Of a stretch of 64,000 nucleotides of DNA, positions 1 through 11,620 are shown one piece after another. Position 1 is the first letter of the stretch; the number at the start of each line of letters is the position of its first letter. A model generated the notes under the pieces. It searched no databases. It was not told the DNA's origin and saw only the letters and a list, made by a program, of their open reading frames with translations. The translations under genes and the position numbers were made by a program. Source of the stretch: Symbiodinium kawagutii (lineage: Eukaryota; Sar; Dinophyceae; Suessiales; Symbiodiniaceae); the NCBI GenBank assembly GCA_009767595.1, contig VSDK01023575.1, forward strand, positions 40,847 to 104,846. Direction: 5' to 3'.

Positions 1-1795
1 CTTAAGGTGAAGCAGCCTAGGCAAAGCAGTTCTTTCGCTTGTTTGATGGCTTGGAGACACACTTCCAAAGTCGCCAGGCTAAACGACCAACTGCTGTAGG
101 ACGGCCAAATGATCAGTCGCTGTGAGCGGACGGTCACAACCTGTTGGAAGAACGTGCATCTTAAAGATCTCAATGATGATATCCTTTACATTCTCAAGTC
201 ATGATTAGTTTTAGGAGGAAAACAATCTATTTTCGGTGTACATGTTTGAGTATTCTGCAGCACCTGTTTTTTTTCTGGGAAAACTTAGCAACTAGGAAAC
301 GTATCACCACTGTATATGTTGTGCAGAAAGTTTGTGTCTTTCAAACACGTGGGGTTTCCCTACCTCAAAGAATCATTTCCGGATGCGGCGGAGATATAGT
401 CATCATGCTCCTGGAAAAACTAGTCATCATGAGGTTTTTTGTCAAAGTGTTGGAAACTACTGAACGTGGCAAAGTAGTTGGCACTGGCTTCATTCGTTTG
501 GTCAATGTGTTTGGATCTTTGGGAAAGACGGAACATTTTCGCTCCTCCGAACCCACCAAACAGAGTCTGTAGTAGGGACCCCTCAAGTTTGGGTCGCTTC
601 CATGTGAACGGCAGCATCTACGTGCGGTTTTGAAATCACACATGCTGACTGACACTTTGTACGGAATTAGAGCATTTGCACGACTCCAAACTTGCATCAG
701 GAGAACATCAGTAGTCTATCACCATATGCCTCCTCCGACATAGCAATTCTTTCACCTTGAAAAGCCTCATAGCATTGTGCACTTTATTGAGTTCAGCTTT
801 GTTTGGGCTACTCTGTCTCTGCATGGACACATCTGACAAGGTGGTCTGCAGCAGGTTGTAGCCGAGTACGCCTCGCGACAAACCAGCACAGCCATATGTC
901 ATACAGCTGCAGCCGCGTCCCCCAGAAGCAGCATGTGTCCAGTGGTAGATGGCCATGACCAGCTGCACAAAGCCTTGGCATAGCCAGTAGAGTCTATGCT
1001 TCCTCGTAGTAACTGTAGAATGAAGTTATGAAGAAACAATCACCTTTGATGTTCATATTTATAAGTAAGTCTATTTGGAGGCTCATTCCCCAGGAACCCT
1101 CATGATACCGCAATGCGAGTCCTTTCATCCTGTTGTAGCATATCAGGGATACAGAGGTAGAATATATGTTGACGCCCCTAGGTATAGCACCCTTGGGTGG
1201 GTATAAGTTGGCAGGACCAGTGCCATGCGGTCCTCGTGTTAAGTTTGAGCCATACCTATCTAAGTGTTTGTTGGATCATATTGCCTGTTGAAGTTGTTTA
1301 ATTATGTATCTACATGCCAAGCATATTTGTTTACTATGTTGGTATATGCATGTGCAACAAACATATGCACGTACATCACCAATGTATATTCATGTGTGTA
1401 TATATATAATATAATATAATATATTATGTATTATTGCCTATGTTTGCTTTCGTATACACCATGTGCCTACAACATGTGCATACATCTACATGTTTACATG
1501 GGCCTGTTTTTTTGTGGCCGGTGGAGGCCGAAATTTGAGACTGGGCATACTTGGTAGACCAAATCCAAGTTAAGATCACTCTCCTAAGAGTCACATGTTT
1601 TTTGATGTGTTGTCCATGTTCCTTAAGAGCCACCAGCTATAAACCAATTCCACGTGTTTTTTTTTGATTCTTTTTACCTGTTAAATGTCACATTGAGAGC
1701 GTGCGTGTGTTTTCCAGAATTTTATAGGTGTTCATGTTTGAGCAAGCGGCAAGCGGCTTGTTTTCCGTGCACATAGTCGTACTCATTTTTACACA
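1..1795. other. Spacer without recognisable gene
   Basis: AT-leaning sequence with only short frames on both strands. A run of TA and TAATA units lies at about 1398-1430. A slightly GC-richer patch at 850-940 gives a Cys-rich minus-strand frame that I could not recognise. Confidence 0.5.
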
Positions 1796-1803
1796 TCTCC
1801 CGA

Positions 1804-2052
1804 TGATCACATGTTGATGCTACGTCAACGATGGGGTGGGTTGGGGTGCGGTGGGGCATGTTAACGTTCGCTTGCACGTGCTGATCATGTTGATGCTACG
1901 TCAACGATGGTGTGGGTTGGGGTGGGGTGGGACATGTTAACGTTCGCTTGCACGTGCGGATCATGTTGATGCTACGTCAACGATGGGGTGGGTTGGGGCG
2001 GGGTGGGGCATATTAACGTTGGCTTGCACGCGCGGATCATGTTGATGCTAGG
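1804..2052. repeat. G-rich minisatellite, ~76-bp period, 3 copies
   Basis: Three near-identical units start at about 1811, 1888 and 1963, each holding ATGTTGATGCTACGTCAACG, a G-run of the type GGGGTGGGTTGGGG, and CATGTTAACGTTCGCTTGCA. A partial fourth unit starts at about 2039. The G-run could form a G-quadruplex. The core is shared with the array at 13220-13650. Confidence 0.85.
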
Positions 2053-2649
2053 TAAAGCCTTGGCAGATTTTTGAGCGTCGCACCTCGCGCACGCAAAAAA
2101 AGCTTCTCGCTGTGGCGCTGACACATTGAGTGCCAAAATTGGGCACCAATTTTTGGTGACATATAGCTTGTTTCAGAAAATGGACTTAAAAAGAATGCTC
2201 GTTTCGCCACAGTGGCAACCACATTTTTATATCCCTTCCTCTGAACAAGCTGAAAACCTAGGGGTGGAGACGGTGCTTTTCATCCAGATGTGTTTTCGCC
2301 ACATTAGCATTGACATGTCAGCAACATAGTTTTTCATTTTTCTACCACCCATGGTCATTGCGAGTTATAACCATGTTGGGCTTCAAGTTTTTTATCCCAG
2401 GTCAACCCATCAGTACAACAGACAGAGCAAATGTTGGGATCATAGGTTTTGATCCCAGGTCTTCGCAAGTATTGCCTCCATATTCATGTGGACATTGTAT
2501 GTGGAGCCTACTGTTTTTATCCAAGAGCTGGTTTTTGGAATGTGTTGTGTGTCGTTCGAGCACGGCAGTGATGTGAATCCATCAAGGTTCCTAGCAGATC
2601 TAGCAGCGAAGTTCAATGAACAACACAGAAAACATCGCAGATGCAGAGG

Positions 2650-3850
2650 GTGGTGCGACACAGATCTTTGAGCATGAAGATTTTTTTGAAAAACATGTTC
2701 AAAGATGAGCCGAAGATTTTTTCCCATGAGCACCTCCATGCACAAAGATTTGTCGAGATTTTTTTCCATGAAATCCTTCATGCTCAAAGATCTGTGGCGA
2801 ATGTTTTCCCTCAATACCTTCATGCTCAAAGATCCGTCGAAAATTTTTTCCTTGAAAACCTTCACAGTCAAAGATCTGCCATGGATTTTTTCCATGAACG
2901 CTTTCATGCTCAAGATCGGCCGAGAATTTTTTTCCATGAAATCCTTCATGCCCAAAGTTTTGTCGAGATTTTTTTCCCTGAGCACCTTCATACCAAAAGA
3001 TCAGTCGCATTTTTTTTTGGGATGAAAGCCTTAATGCTCAAAGATCTGTCGATTTTTTTCCGCGAGCACCTTCATACTCAAAGATCTGTCGAGGAAATGT
3101 TTTTGGATGAAAACCTTCATGCTCAAAGATCAGCCAAGGATTTTTTCCATGAAAACCATTGAAAACCTTCATACTCAAAGATCTGTCGATAATTTTTTCC
3201 AGAAAAACCTTCACAGTCAAATATCACAGTCGGTTTGTTTTACCATGAAAGCGTTCATACCCAAAGATCTGTCGAGGATTTTTTTGAAAACTTTCACAGT
3301 AAAAGATCTGTCGTGGATTTTTTTCCATGAACACCTTCATGTTCAATGATTTGTCGAAGACTTTTGTGGATGAAAACCTTCATGTTCAAAAATTTGTTGG
3401 GATTTTTTCCCTGAGCACCTTCATACTCAAAGATCTGTCGGGGAAATTACTTTGGATGAAAGCCTTCACACTCAAAAATCAGCCGAGGAATTTTTGCATG
3501 AAAACCTTCATACTCAATGGTTTGTGGTGATTTTTTTTCCATGAGCACCTTCATGTTCAAAGATCTGTCGAGGATTTTTTCCATGAAAACCTTTATGTTC
3601 AAAGATCCGTAGGAGATTTTTTCCACAAAAACCTTCACATTCAAAGATCACAGACGGTTTTTTTCCGTGAAAACGTTCATACGCAAAAATGTGTCATGGA
3701 TTTTTCCATAAACACCTTCATGGTCAAGAATCAACCAGGTTTTGGTTTCCCGGAAAACATTCGTACCCAAAGATCTGTGCAGGATTTTTGTTTGGATGAA
3801 AACCTTCATACACAAAGAGTTTTGTCACGGATTTTTCCATTAACACCTTC
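2650..3850. repeat. 42-44 bp minisatellite, about 27 copies
   Basis: The unit contains CTTCATGCTCAAAGATCTGT followed by a T-run and CCATGAAAAC. Successive AAAGATCTG motifs are 42 bases apart where measured (about 2781, 2823 and 2865). Because 42 is a multiple of three, several frames on both strands stay open for 100 to 180 codons and read as a 14-residue peptide repeat. A stray unit lies at about 4040-4105. Non-coding satellite is the simplest reading: no splice sites or start context favour a gene. Confidence 0.8.
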
Positions 3851-4109
3851 ATACTCAGTACCTTTTTTCTTGGCATCATATACGGGGCCGCGCCATGGTT
3901 CTGATGAAAGGGTGAGAGAATCACAAATAACCATTGCATACTATTGCTTTTTTAGGCCAACGTAACTATGTTTATTTTTGTTTGTTTGAGCTATGGCCCG
4001 ACAGGTTTGTTTTTCCATGCTAAAACCTGTCATAATCTGCATCATACTCAAAGACCATAAGATTTGCGAAGAGGTTTTTGGATGAAAACCTTCATACTCA
4101 AAGATTTGC

Positions 4110-5795
4110 TATGGGCCCAATCTAGGTATCTATGGTATCAAGATCTGAGATGAAAACACCAGACCTGACGTCAATGTTGGAAGATGTTCTGGGGGATTGC
4201 GGATGGTGCTGTCCGATATCACGATGGGTGTCCTTTTCTTGAACATTTTGAATGCTAAGGCTCCAAGGTTTTCATTTCATGAGCACAATCTGATTGTAAT
4301 TTAGAAGATATCTCCAGCCACATGGTTTTCATCTTCAAGTCCTTCAGCCATATGACTCCTTGGGCATATGTGGGGACAAGCTTTTCAGCCCCAAGCAGGG
4401 CATATCTTAGAATCTTAGGTTTTCATCTGTGATTTTAGAGCGTTTCAGGGCTGAAAACCTAGGGCTACAGGATGAGCGTCCCCTCCAAGGGATATCATTT
4501 TTTAAACCAGAACATGCTTGCTGATCCATGGTTGGCATCACTATAGGCGCGGTTTTCAACCCGCCGGGACGTTTGAACTTGTTCTGCCAGCTGTTTCCGC
4601 ACTGAATACACTGGCACAGGGCGACGCATGTAGGATTCCTCGCTGTCCGGCCTTCATATTGATACCCTGGCCTGCATGCACGGTGATCGCAGACTAGCTT
4701 AAAGTTTCCCCAAAAGCAAGCTTTCACGGAAAGGTTCACGAGAAGTAGATTGCCAGACAAGAACACAGCAAGCTTTTCAGATTTGTTCAAAGGTGCATAG
4801 GATTTGTCTTTGTCTTCTAGCTTTACCATCAAACGATTCTGTGAACCAGCAGGCTGATTTCTGATTACTGGTCATATGATGTATTGAATCTGTTTCCCAC
4901 TGGATATATATATATAATGGCCATCAATTTGACTAGATCTTGATAGATCATGAATGTGTCAGGATGTTCACGCTTTTTTTTTATGGATGGTATTTGGAAA
5001 TACTTGCCGAAGGCTGAAGGTCTAAAGAAGAATGCCGGAATAGTGGGAGCTCTAATGTTGAACAGAAGTCTCACGGCTACTGCGCAGTAGAAAAGAACTG
5101 CAGGGGTATGTCCGGTGTTGTACGCTCAAAGCTGGGAGGGGTCACCTTTGACCAATCGGATAAATGTATTGTTGGGAGCAGTTGACAACCAATCCCAGCA
5201 AATGTGTTGACTCATCATCACATGTTTGGCTTAAAACCAACTGGTATCAAGACATGCCGCAAAGAGATGCTTGGCCGATTGGTTTGTTCACACTGGGATC
5301 TTTGAAGTACTAAACTATACAAATATGCGGACCTGTCACACTCCATTGTGCAGTGCCACACCCTTGCGTGAGTGACACACCCACGCACACTCACACACTC
5401 ATCTCGCGTTCCCTGTTCCGGATATTTTTCACAGGAGGTGCACTGCAGACAACCACTCTAATTACTCAAGGCACATGAGCAACCGAAGCTCATAAATCCA
5501 TATTCAATGTATTCAATTCCAATTCACCAATCTCTGTATATCTCAGGCACAAATGTGAGAGAACATCCTTGAAGAACGCAGTGATTACACTACCAGAACT
5601 CCGTCAATCAAGTCAGTTGCCTTCACAGCCCTACAGCCGGAGTTTTTATGGCGATTGACATGCCCGATTAATTAAAACGCAACTTGAAGAACTTGAAGAA
5701 AGACAAACGTATTAATTCGCCACGTTTAACCATGTCATCATTCAAACGGCATTTGTCACCACATCACCGCTTTAAATTTCGACCAAGAGAATTAT
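4110..5795. other. Spacer without recognisable gene
   Basis: Nothing assignable. A 141-codon minus-strand frame (4407-4832) has several cysteines but no family match, and its length is within chance expectation. A short TA tract lies at about 4903-4917, and a CACAC-rich patch at about 5340-5400. Confidence 0.4.
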
Positions 5796-5799
5796 GTGT

Positions 5800-5914
5800 G
5801 TGTTTCTCCAACTAGGGGTACCCCCACTTATCATCCAGTCTATTATTGCAACCATAATTTATGGAAATAAACCAACCATAACTTGGGGGGTCCCCCATGG
5901 CTTGAGAAACCACC
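5800..5914. mobile_element. Family A inverted-repeat element (copy 1)
   Basis: The left end GTTTCTCCAACTAGGGGTAC is matched in reverse complement at the right end by a GTCCCC block, CTTGAG and AAACCACC. The core contains the family pattern ATAAACCAACCA. GTGTG flanks both sides and may be a target duplication. Confidence 0.8.
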
Positions 5915-6073
5915 GTGTGACATCCAACTGGACCCCGCTCCGCTGTGCCAGGAGAATGAGTCTTTGTCGGAGAAACGGTCCAAGATTTTGGTGAAGATCT
6001 CAGTCCAGAGTCCTGAACAGTAAATCCTTGGGTTCTGTCAAGGTGGCCAGGGATATTCTTCCAGCTTCTACAT

Positions 6074-6163
6074 GGTGGTTTCTTAAAATGGGGGTACCCA
6101 AAAATGGTTTGAGAAATGCTCATTACTGGATGATTTGGTGGGGTCTTCTAGTTCGAGAAACGC
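6074..6163. mobile_element. Family A element (copy 2)
   Basis: Starts GGTGGTTTCTTAAAATGGGG and ends with a diverged right arm, GTTCGAGAAACGC. Shorter than most copies, with the family core GGATGATTTGG. Confidence 0.7.
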
Positions 6164-6748
6164 TTTATTAGGCTTCCTCCACTTTTCTTTCGTCCACCAA
6201 GGCTCTGAGGAACATCTTTCGCAACTTGGTGATGGATGTGATGAGATGGCGTGCCATTTTGGTAAACTTTTAACTTGCACTGGTGAAGATGGTCCTTTGT
6301 TTGTTCAATGGTGGTCTCACAGACTCACTTGGAATGCAAAAAATATACAGGGTCATTTGTTTTTTCTCCATATTGCAATTTCTATTCATGCGTTTACTTT
6401 ACATGATAATGGTAATTTGTGGACACTAATTATACAGAGTATATGCACGTTACTCTCGGGTTTCAATATATTGCTGTAATTACAACTTACAATGGTATAG
6501 ATGTATACTTTTCTGTATATGTATGTGTATATACATGATGCATGTTAGGTTTCTGTTGTAAACATACGTAATGAACGACAAAAAATCATCATTCCTATTC
6601 TTTACCTATCACTATTCGCCGCCCAGCAGAGCCATGTGGTGTTGGTAGCTCATCTCCCAGTGGCAGACCATAAACAGCAGATGCTGAGCTGTTTATGTTG
6701 GTTGATGCGCGCAAAAACCAACATGTGCAGTCCCAAATCTACGAAAAC

Positions 6749-6852
6749 TGGTTGGTGGTTTGATTGACATTTCTTGTTCTTATTTGCCCTTGTAATTATG
6801 AACAAATGGTGGACAAGCAGATTTTTCATAGGGAGGTTCAACCACCAACCAG
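6749..6852. mobile_element. Family C inverted-repeat element (copy 1)
   Basis: Ends are TGGTTGGTGGTTTGA on the left and TTCAACCACCAACCAG on the right. Internal marks are a C/T-rich TTTGCCC stretch and ACAAATGGTGG, as in the other family C copies. Confidence 0.7.
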
Positions 6853-6855
6853 AAG

Positions 6856-6990
6856 GGGTTTCTTAAGATGGGGACAGCGAAAATGGTTGGTTTGATACTT
6901 TAATTGGTCATTGCGCAAATCTACAGAAATCATGAGTGTCATTGCGCAAACGAGAGTTTTGCTTTCTATCGAAGCTATTTCGGGAAACGC
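6856..6990. mobile_element. Degenerate family A element (copy 3)
   Basis: The left arm GGGGTTTCTTAAGATGGGG and the core AAAATGGTTGGTTTGAT are clear. The right arm is strongly decayed, ending near CGGGAAACGC. It abuts family C copy 1. Confidence 0.4.
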
Positions 6991-7464
6991 AAAGTGCGGA
7001 GGTCCCAGCGAAAAGTTGCACAAGTCAGGCTACTCATCAGGGTTGCAACACAGCTAGCAGTCAGCTGCTTGGTATGAGTTTATGTGGGTCCTGGAAGATC
7101 GCACGATGACAAAATTTGTTGGTGGCTGTATGTATTTAAGGCATATCAACCATTATCATTTAACCGTGATTTACTGTAACCATTAATCACCCAGTGATTG
7201 ACCATGCGCAATCATGAATCATGAGTAATCACTAGTAACCACGTATCCAATTAAGGCATGTGTTTATTTAGCTGTGTGAGTTTCAATTGTTAAAAAATGT
7301 TTGTGAAAGACTAACAAACTGATTTTTTGCACTGTGGCACTCTGAAGAACAAGACTACCAACTGGTCAAGGCTTTGCAGTGCCAAAGAAATAGGCTGTTT
7401 TCTTTTCATGCTCTCCCTGATGTGCACGACTATCCACCATCACTAAGTCTTTTCATCGTACAGA

Positions 7465-7572
7465 TGTTTCTCAAACTAGGACCCCTCCGAACCTCCAAAT
7501 CATCCATCAACAAGCATTTTGTTTTGAAAATCAACTAATCATTTTTGGGCACCCCTATCTTGAGAAACCACC
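7465..7572. mobile_element. Family A element (copy 4)
   Basis: Left arm GTTTCTCAAACTAGGACCCC, core AAATCATCC, right arm GGGCACCCCTATCTTGAGAA followed by ACCACC. Confidence 0.8.
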
Positions 7573-7624
7573 ATACCATTGGGTTGATCACTGATGGTAT
7601 CTCCCTTGATCAACATGACCGGCG

Positions 7625-7760
7625 GATGCGGCTGGGGGCCACTGCTGCGAAGCGGTGAGGTTTGGCACCTCTGTACAAGCGGGGTCTCTTGACAAATCCA
7701 CAGGTGCCACCAGCAAGGGCGAAGCGTTGAGGATGACGATCCAAGATGTTGTGACACGAT
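7625..7760 (+). other. GC-rich island, possible exon
   Basis: The island follows family A copy 4 by about 50 bases. One plus frame is open for about 50 codons and contains FGTSVQAGSLDKSTGATS, which loosely resembles an FG-GAP phrase (FG.SV). The minus strand is open too. No protein is recognised. Confidence 0.2.
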
Positions 7761-8299
7761 TTACAAGCAGCGAAGCATAGGATGGAAATCAATGGAAATC
7801 GTAAAGGCATGGTTGGCATGGCAGATGTTTGGCGCCTATAGTTGCGGTACATTTTCATGCTGAGCAGTTGCCAGCAGCCCCATCAGTGGCGGTTCCCCCA
7901 AGATTCTACCATCGCTGGTGTCATCGGGCTTCCTGAAAATCAAAAAGCCTTTCTGAACATCCCCTCGCTGTTTATTCAGACTTATTTCATGTAGTTTATT
8001 TTGTGATTTTGAATTTACTTACTACATTGGTTGATTTTCTGTATTTTTTGGTTTGCTGCGATCACTTTAATTTTATTGAGCCACAGTATTTGGATGGGTC
8101 AACAAATATTTGTTTCAAGAACTGAGGCTGCATGTACAGCGGAAACAAGATGCAAAGACATTGGTGTGCTCCGGAATTCACTCATATTGGATATGCATTG
8201 CGTATATTGTGTACATGCATATCTAAATCAAACCATATGCAAATGGGCCAAATCCATGCTGTGCTTAGGTTTGTCATATAGTACATACATATATGCATG

Positions 8300-8400
8300 T
8301 CCGGACACCCTACATCCCTGTATATGTATAATATATTATATATATATATTAAATATATACTATATATGTATATATTATATATTATATATTTCTATATTCT
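8300..8400. repeat. TA-rich low-complexity tract
   Basis: Almost pure A and T in TATATA and ATATTA units. A second tract of the same kind lies at 8725-8805. Confidence 0.8.
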
Positions 8401-8762
8401 AAGGCAGTTGGTCTCAACAGAAGCAATGGATTAGTCCCCTCGCTTCCGGTCACCGCAAAAAAAAAAAGCATCACCAGTTTGGCCAGAGCTTGGCATTTTT
8501 CAATCATCATTCTGCAACATCCCTGAATCCTTGTTGGCATATTCCCCAAATACGTACTCGTATGTGTTTGTATATATGCGTACCAAATGAACAGATGAAA
8601 TCCTACTGTACATCACTTGTTATTATTGATGGATGCGTAGTGAAGCTGTGTGATGTCTATAGTTTGCTTACATATTGATACACACATGTATGTGTTTGCA
8701 CATGCTATGTGTATATGTGCAAAGATATATATATATATTTATTTATTTTTTGTTTATTTGTA

Positions 8763-8796
<34 letters not shown>

Positions 8797-8949
8797 TTTA
8801 TATAGACACGTTTGTATGTATCATCATGTGCACACCAAACACTCCATGTGTGGTATAATGATGTATAATGTATATTAACCTACATTTTTGGATTAAATTA
8901 TAGGCAAATGTAGGTAAATATACCAGCAGGATGGAGTATCTGGGTCATG

Positions 8950-9035
8950 CGCACGTGTGAGTCGTTGGAGGCCCTTGCACCAGCCCCTCACCAGCAAGAC
9001 CTGCGCTGTTTCCAGGCGCCAGCACAACTGAATGC
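8950..9035 (+). other. GC-rich island, possible exon
   Basis: GC-rich against its surroundings. One plus frame reads ESLEALAPAPHQQDLRCFQ and ends in a stop 8 codons later. It lies about 75 bases before family A copy 5. Function and strand are not established. Confidence 0.25.
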
Positions 9036-9107
9036 CTGAGGAGCACAGCATCACTTCGGGCACCGCGGAATGTGTGGAGGAAACACCAGGAATGGTAGAA
9101 CCATATG

Positions 9108-9213
9108 GTGGGGAGGGTTCCCAAAATAGGGCAACCCAGAAATGGTTGGTTTATTGCTCAAATTTAGTGAGAATGAGAATTTGGAGGGTCCCCACGTTTT
9201 TTGAGAAACACCC
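9108..9213. mobile_element. Family A element (copy 5)
   Basis: Left arm diverged, with CCCAAAATAGGGCAACCC. The core AAATGGTTGGTTTATTGCT and the right arm GGGTCCCCACG, TTGAGAAACACCC are clear. Confidence 0.7.
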
Positions 9214-9686
9214 AGACGTTTCATGTACATAGTAATAGCATCATAGTCTCCAGATAGACCATGATAATTTGTCAGACTGCTTGAGATGGTATTTTTATTT
9301 GTGTAGTCATGGTAGTCTTTGGTGATTTTTGACTATTTTTCGATTTCACAGACCATGTGATACTTTTGATTATATAATCGACTATAAGCCCATGCGGCAA
9401 TTCATGTTTTTGAGTTTATGAAGATCAATCCATTTTGGATTAATTAAACATGTGATTTCAATATCATCGGAACATAAAAAGTAAAAATGGCGAATATTGA
9501 GTGTTCTCAAGATGCATCATTGTTTGCGCATAACCATTATCTATAGTTGCTAGTTTGGTACATGTTTTTTCCCATATTTACGGATGGTTGCTGGACTACT
9601 GTTTTTCAGAGTAGTTATGATTACCAACGAGTAAACCACTATGGATCACTATGGTAATGTTTTGACCTGGTAATTTTCCAACTATT

Positions 9687-9788
9687 GGGGGTTTCTCAAA
9701 ATACAGGACCCCCCAAATCATCCTGTATATCATCCATGTACAGTAATGAACGAACCAGTTGGGGCCCCCCTATTTTGGAGAAACCACC
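9687..9788. mobile_element. Family A element (copy 6)
   Basis: Left arm GGGGGTTTCTCAAAATACAG, core CCCAAATCATCC, right arm CCCCCCTATTTTGGAGAAAC then CACC. Only a few bases separate it from copy 7, so two insertions lie head to tail. Confidence 0.85.
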
Positions 9789-9794
9789 ATATGG

Positions 9795-9897
9795 CCATTT
9801 CTCAAAATAGGGGTACAACTAAATCATCCAATACTAATCAGTTATAGTCATAGTCATAAACAAAACATTTTTGGATACCCCTATTTTGAGAAACCGC
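9795..9897. mobile_element. Family A element (copy 7)
   Basis: Left arm TTTCTCAAAATAGGGGTAC, core CTAAATCATCCAATACTAAT, right arm ATACCCCTATTTTGAGAAAC then CGC. Confidence 0.9.
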
Positions 9898-9942
9898 AAT
9901 ATCTTAATGGTTACCAGTTCACCACTACGAGCACCAACCCAC

Positions 9943-10037
9943 CTTCACGGGCAGCAGCACCCCACCGGCAGGAGCAGTGCCCAGCATTACGCCGCCGTGC
10001 CAACGTGTCGTTGGCCGCCAACCCACAGGTGTGACAG
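9943..10037 (-). CDS. Candidate internal exon, protein unknown
   Basis: A GC-rich island beside family A copies 7 and 8. On the minus strand it has a good acceptor (CCCCGTTTTAG) and donor (GTGAAG/GTGGGT), with two open frames, one Cys-rich (CHTCGLAANDTLARRR). The plus strand also offers an acceptor (CTTCACGGGCAG) and a donor (CCACAG/GTGTGA) around 9955-10028, reading RQEQCPALRRRANVSLAANP. Something here is probably exonic, but the strand is not settled. Confidence 0.3.
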
Positions 10038-10086
10038 CTAAAACGGGGATACCAGAGATGCAGGATACAACTGCAACTATGGTCGA

Positions 10087-10141
10087 GGGGGTAGGACCCC
10101 CAAGTTGTGGTTGGTTTATTACTATAAATGGTTCAATGATG
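10087..10141. mobile_element. Half copy of family A (copy 8)
   Basis: Only one half is present: GGACCCCCAAGTTGTGGTTG then GTTTATTACTATAAATGG. The other arm is missing. Confidence 0.5.
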
Positions 10142-10149
10142 AACATTTC

Positions 10150-11444
10150 TGTACTGGTAAAGGGAAAGGGGTATAGACTCGGAGTTTTTACCGGGTCAGT
10201 CCTAAGATGAAACTATGCTTCTTATTTATATCGCCACCGAATAATCAGCTATGACAGAGATAACTAGATTGTTAAGGCGGGTTCACCTGCCTTATCCCAA
10301 GAAGGGGCTCCATCTGAAAAATGACAGCACGGAGAAAGTTAATCAATCATAATCAACTAGTTCCACTTTTTGTACGATTTCACGAACCAAACAAAAGGTA
10401 CTTTGGCCATCCACCAACCCATTGCCTCCTGTCTCCTGATTGGTTCCCCTGGTAATCTTTGGAGAACAATAATAATTATTTAATAATTCTACCGTTGACG
10501 AAAAATCCCACGAATCAAAACCCAATATGTCAACATGCTGCAAACTATGAGTAGACTGCAAGCTCTTGTATGTGGTATTATTCCTGCTTGTGGCGGGTAT
10601 GAACAAGTGATATCCGCATGGCGGCACAAGAAGCGTGACCTATGCTCGGTAGCCCCATAAGAGCGGGGGCCCTCATTTTTTCGATGGGGACCCCAAAAAC
10701 ATGACAGTCGTGTGCATGAAGTGGATATACAGCCTAGCGGCAAGAACAACAACGATTAACAATAGCAACAACAATGATAATATCAACAACAACAACCAAT
10801 GACAAACAGTTTTAGCTGGATGTAGCAACGAAGAGAGCAGGGAGGCAATCACTTGTCTACTTTTTGGGCTGTCAGCGGGTAGACAGGTAGCTGGCAAGCT
10901 TTCCTGCATGGTACACCGATATGTTTCTTTGATTTATGAGGTTTAAGCCATATCATTTGTGCAGGCTGGCTGGATGGGAATATCCCACATATGTGAGTAC
11001 GACATGAGCATCTCTCCAGCAGCTGAGGTGCAGGTGAACCTCTAGGCATACTAGGCATGGCAAGTGGAGAATGGGGAACACTTTGCTGTTGATAAGATAT
11101 TGGTCAGATGTTTTAGTCATAGTTGCTGGTTGGGGAGTTATGAACCTGGTCAAAGGATATCTTAAGCAATTCTTGACTATGATTTGAAGAGTATCCTATA
11201 TCCTGTGAGTTGACATCGCGTCATCGTCATACCCTGGGAAGAACCAGGGACAGCAGTAGTGACTCTTGATGCCGTGCTGATTGCCGCAACGGCTGCACCG
11301 ATGTGGTAGCCGCGGTATTTTTAAGGATCGTTTTTTTTTGGTTTTTCTTCCGTTTAAGAGATGCACACAATGATAAACCTGAACCCGGAATCTTTCCACA
11401 TCCTCGAGCCGCCAATCAACCAATGCAGTGCAATTATACATATG

Positions 11445-11478
<34 letters not shown>

Positions 11479-11620
11479 CATTTACTCATTAATAACATAT
11501 CTCTCGAGCGAGAAACATACTGTGTTTATTAGTGTATACTAAATACTAAATTGCATATTATGTATATGTTTGTGTATGTGGTTACACTATATACCCCTTC
11601 TTTTTTCGGCGGTTTATTAT
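10150..11620. other. Spacer with short tracts
   Basis: Contains an AACAACAAT-rich patch (about 10740-10800) and a TA microsatellite (11438-11478). Small open islands lie at 10995-11040 and 11240-11310 (reading GTAVVTLDAVLIAATAA on plus). None is secure. Confidence 0.35.

Noticed and set aside
2440..3162. Two overlapping frames of 173 and 183 codons
   Set aside because: Both are produced by the 42-base minisatellite, whose unit lacks stops in several frames. They are repeat artefacts unless transcripts show otherwise.
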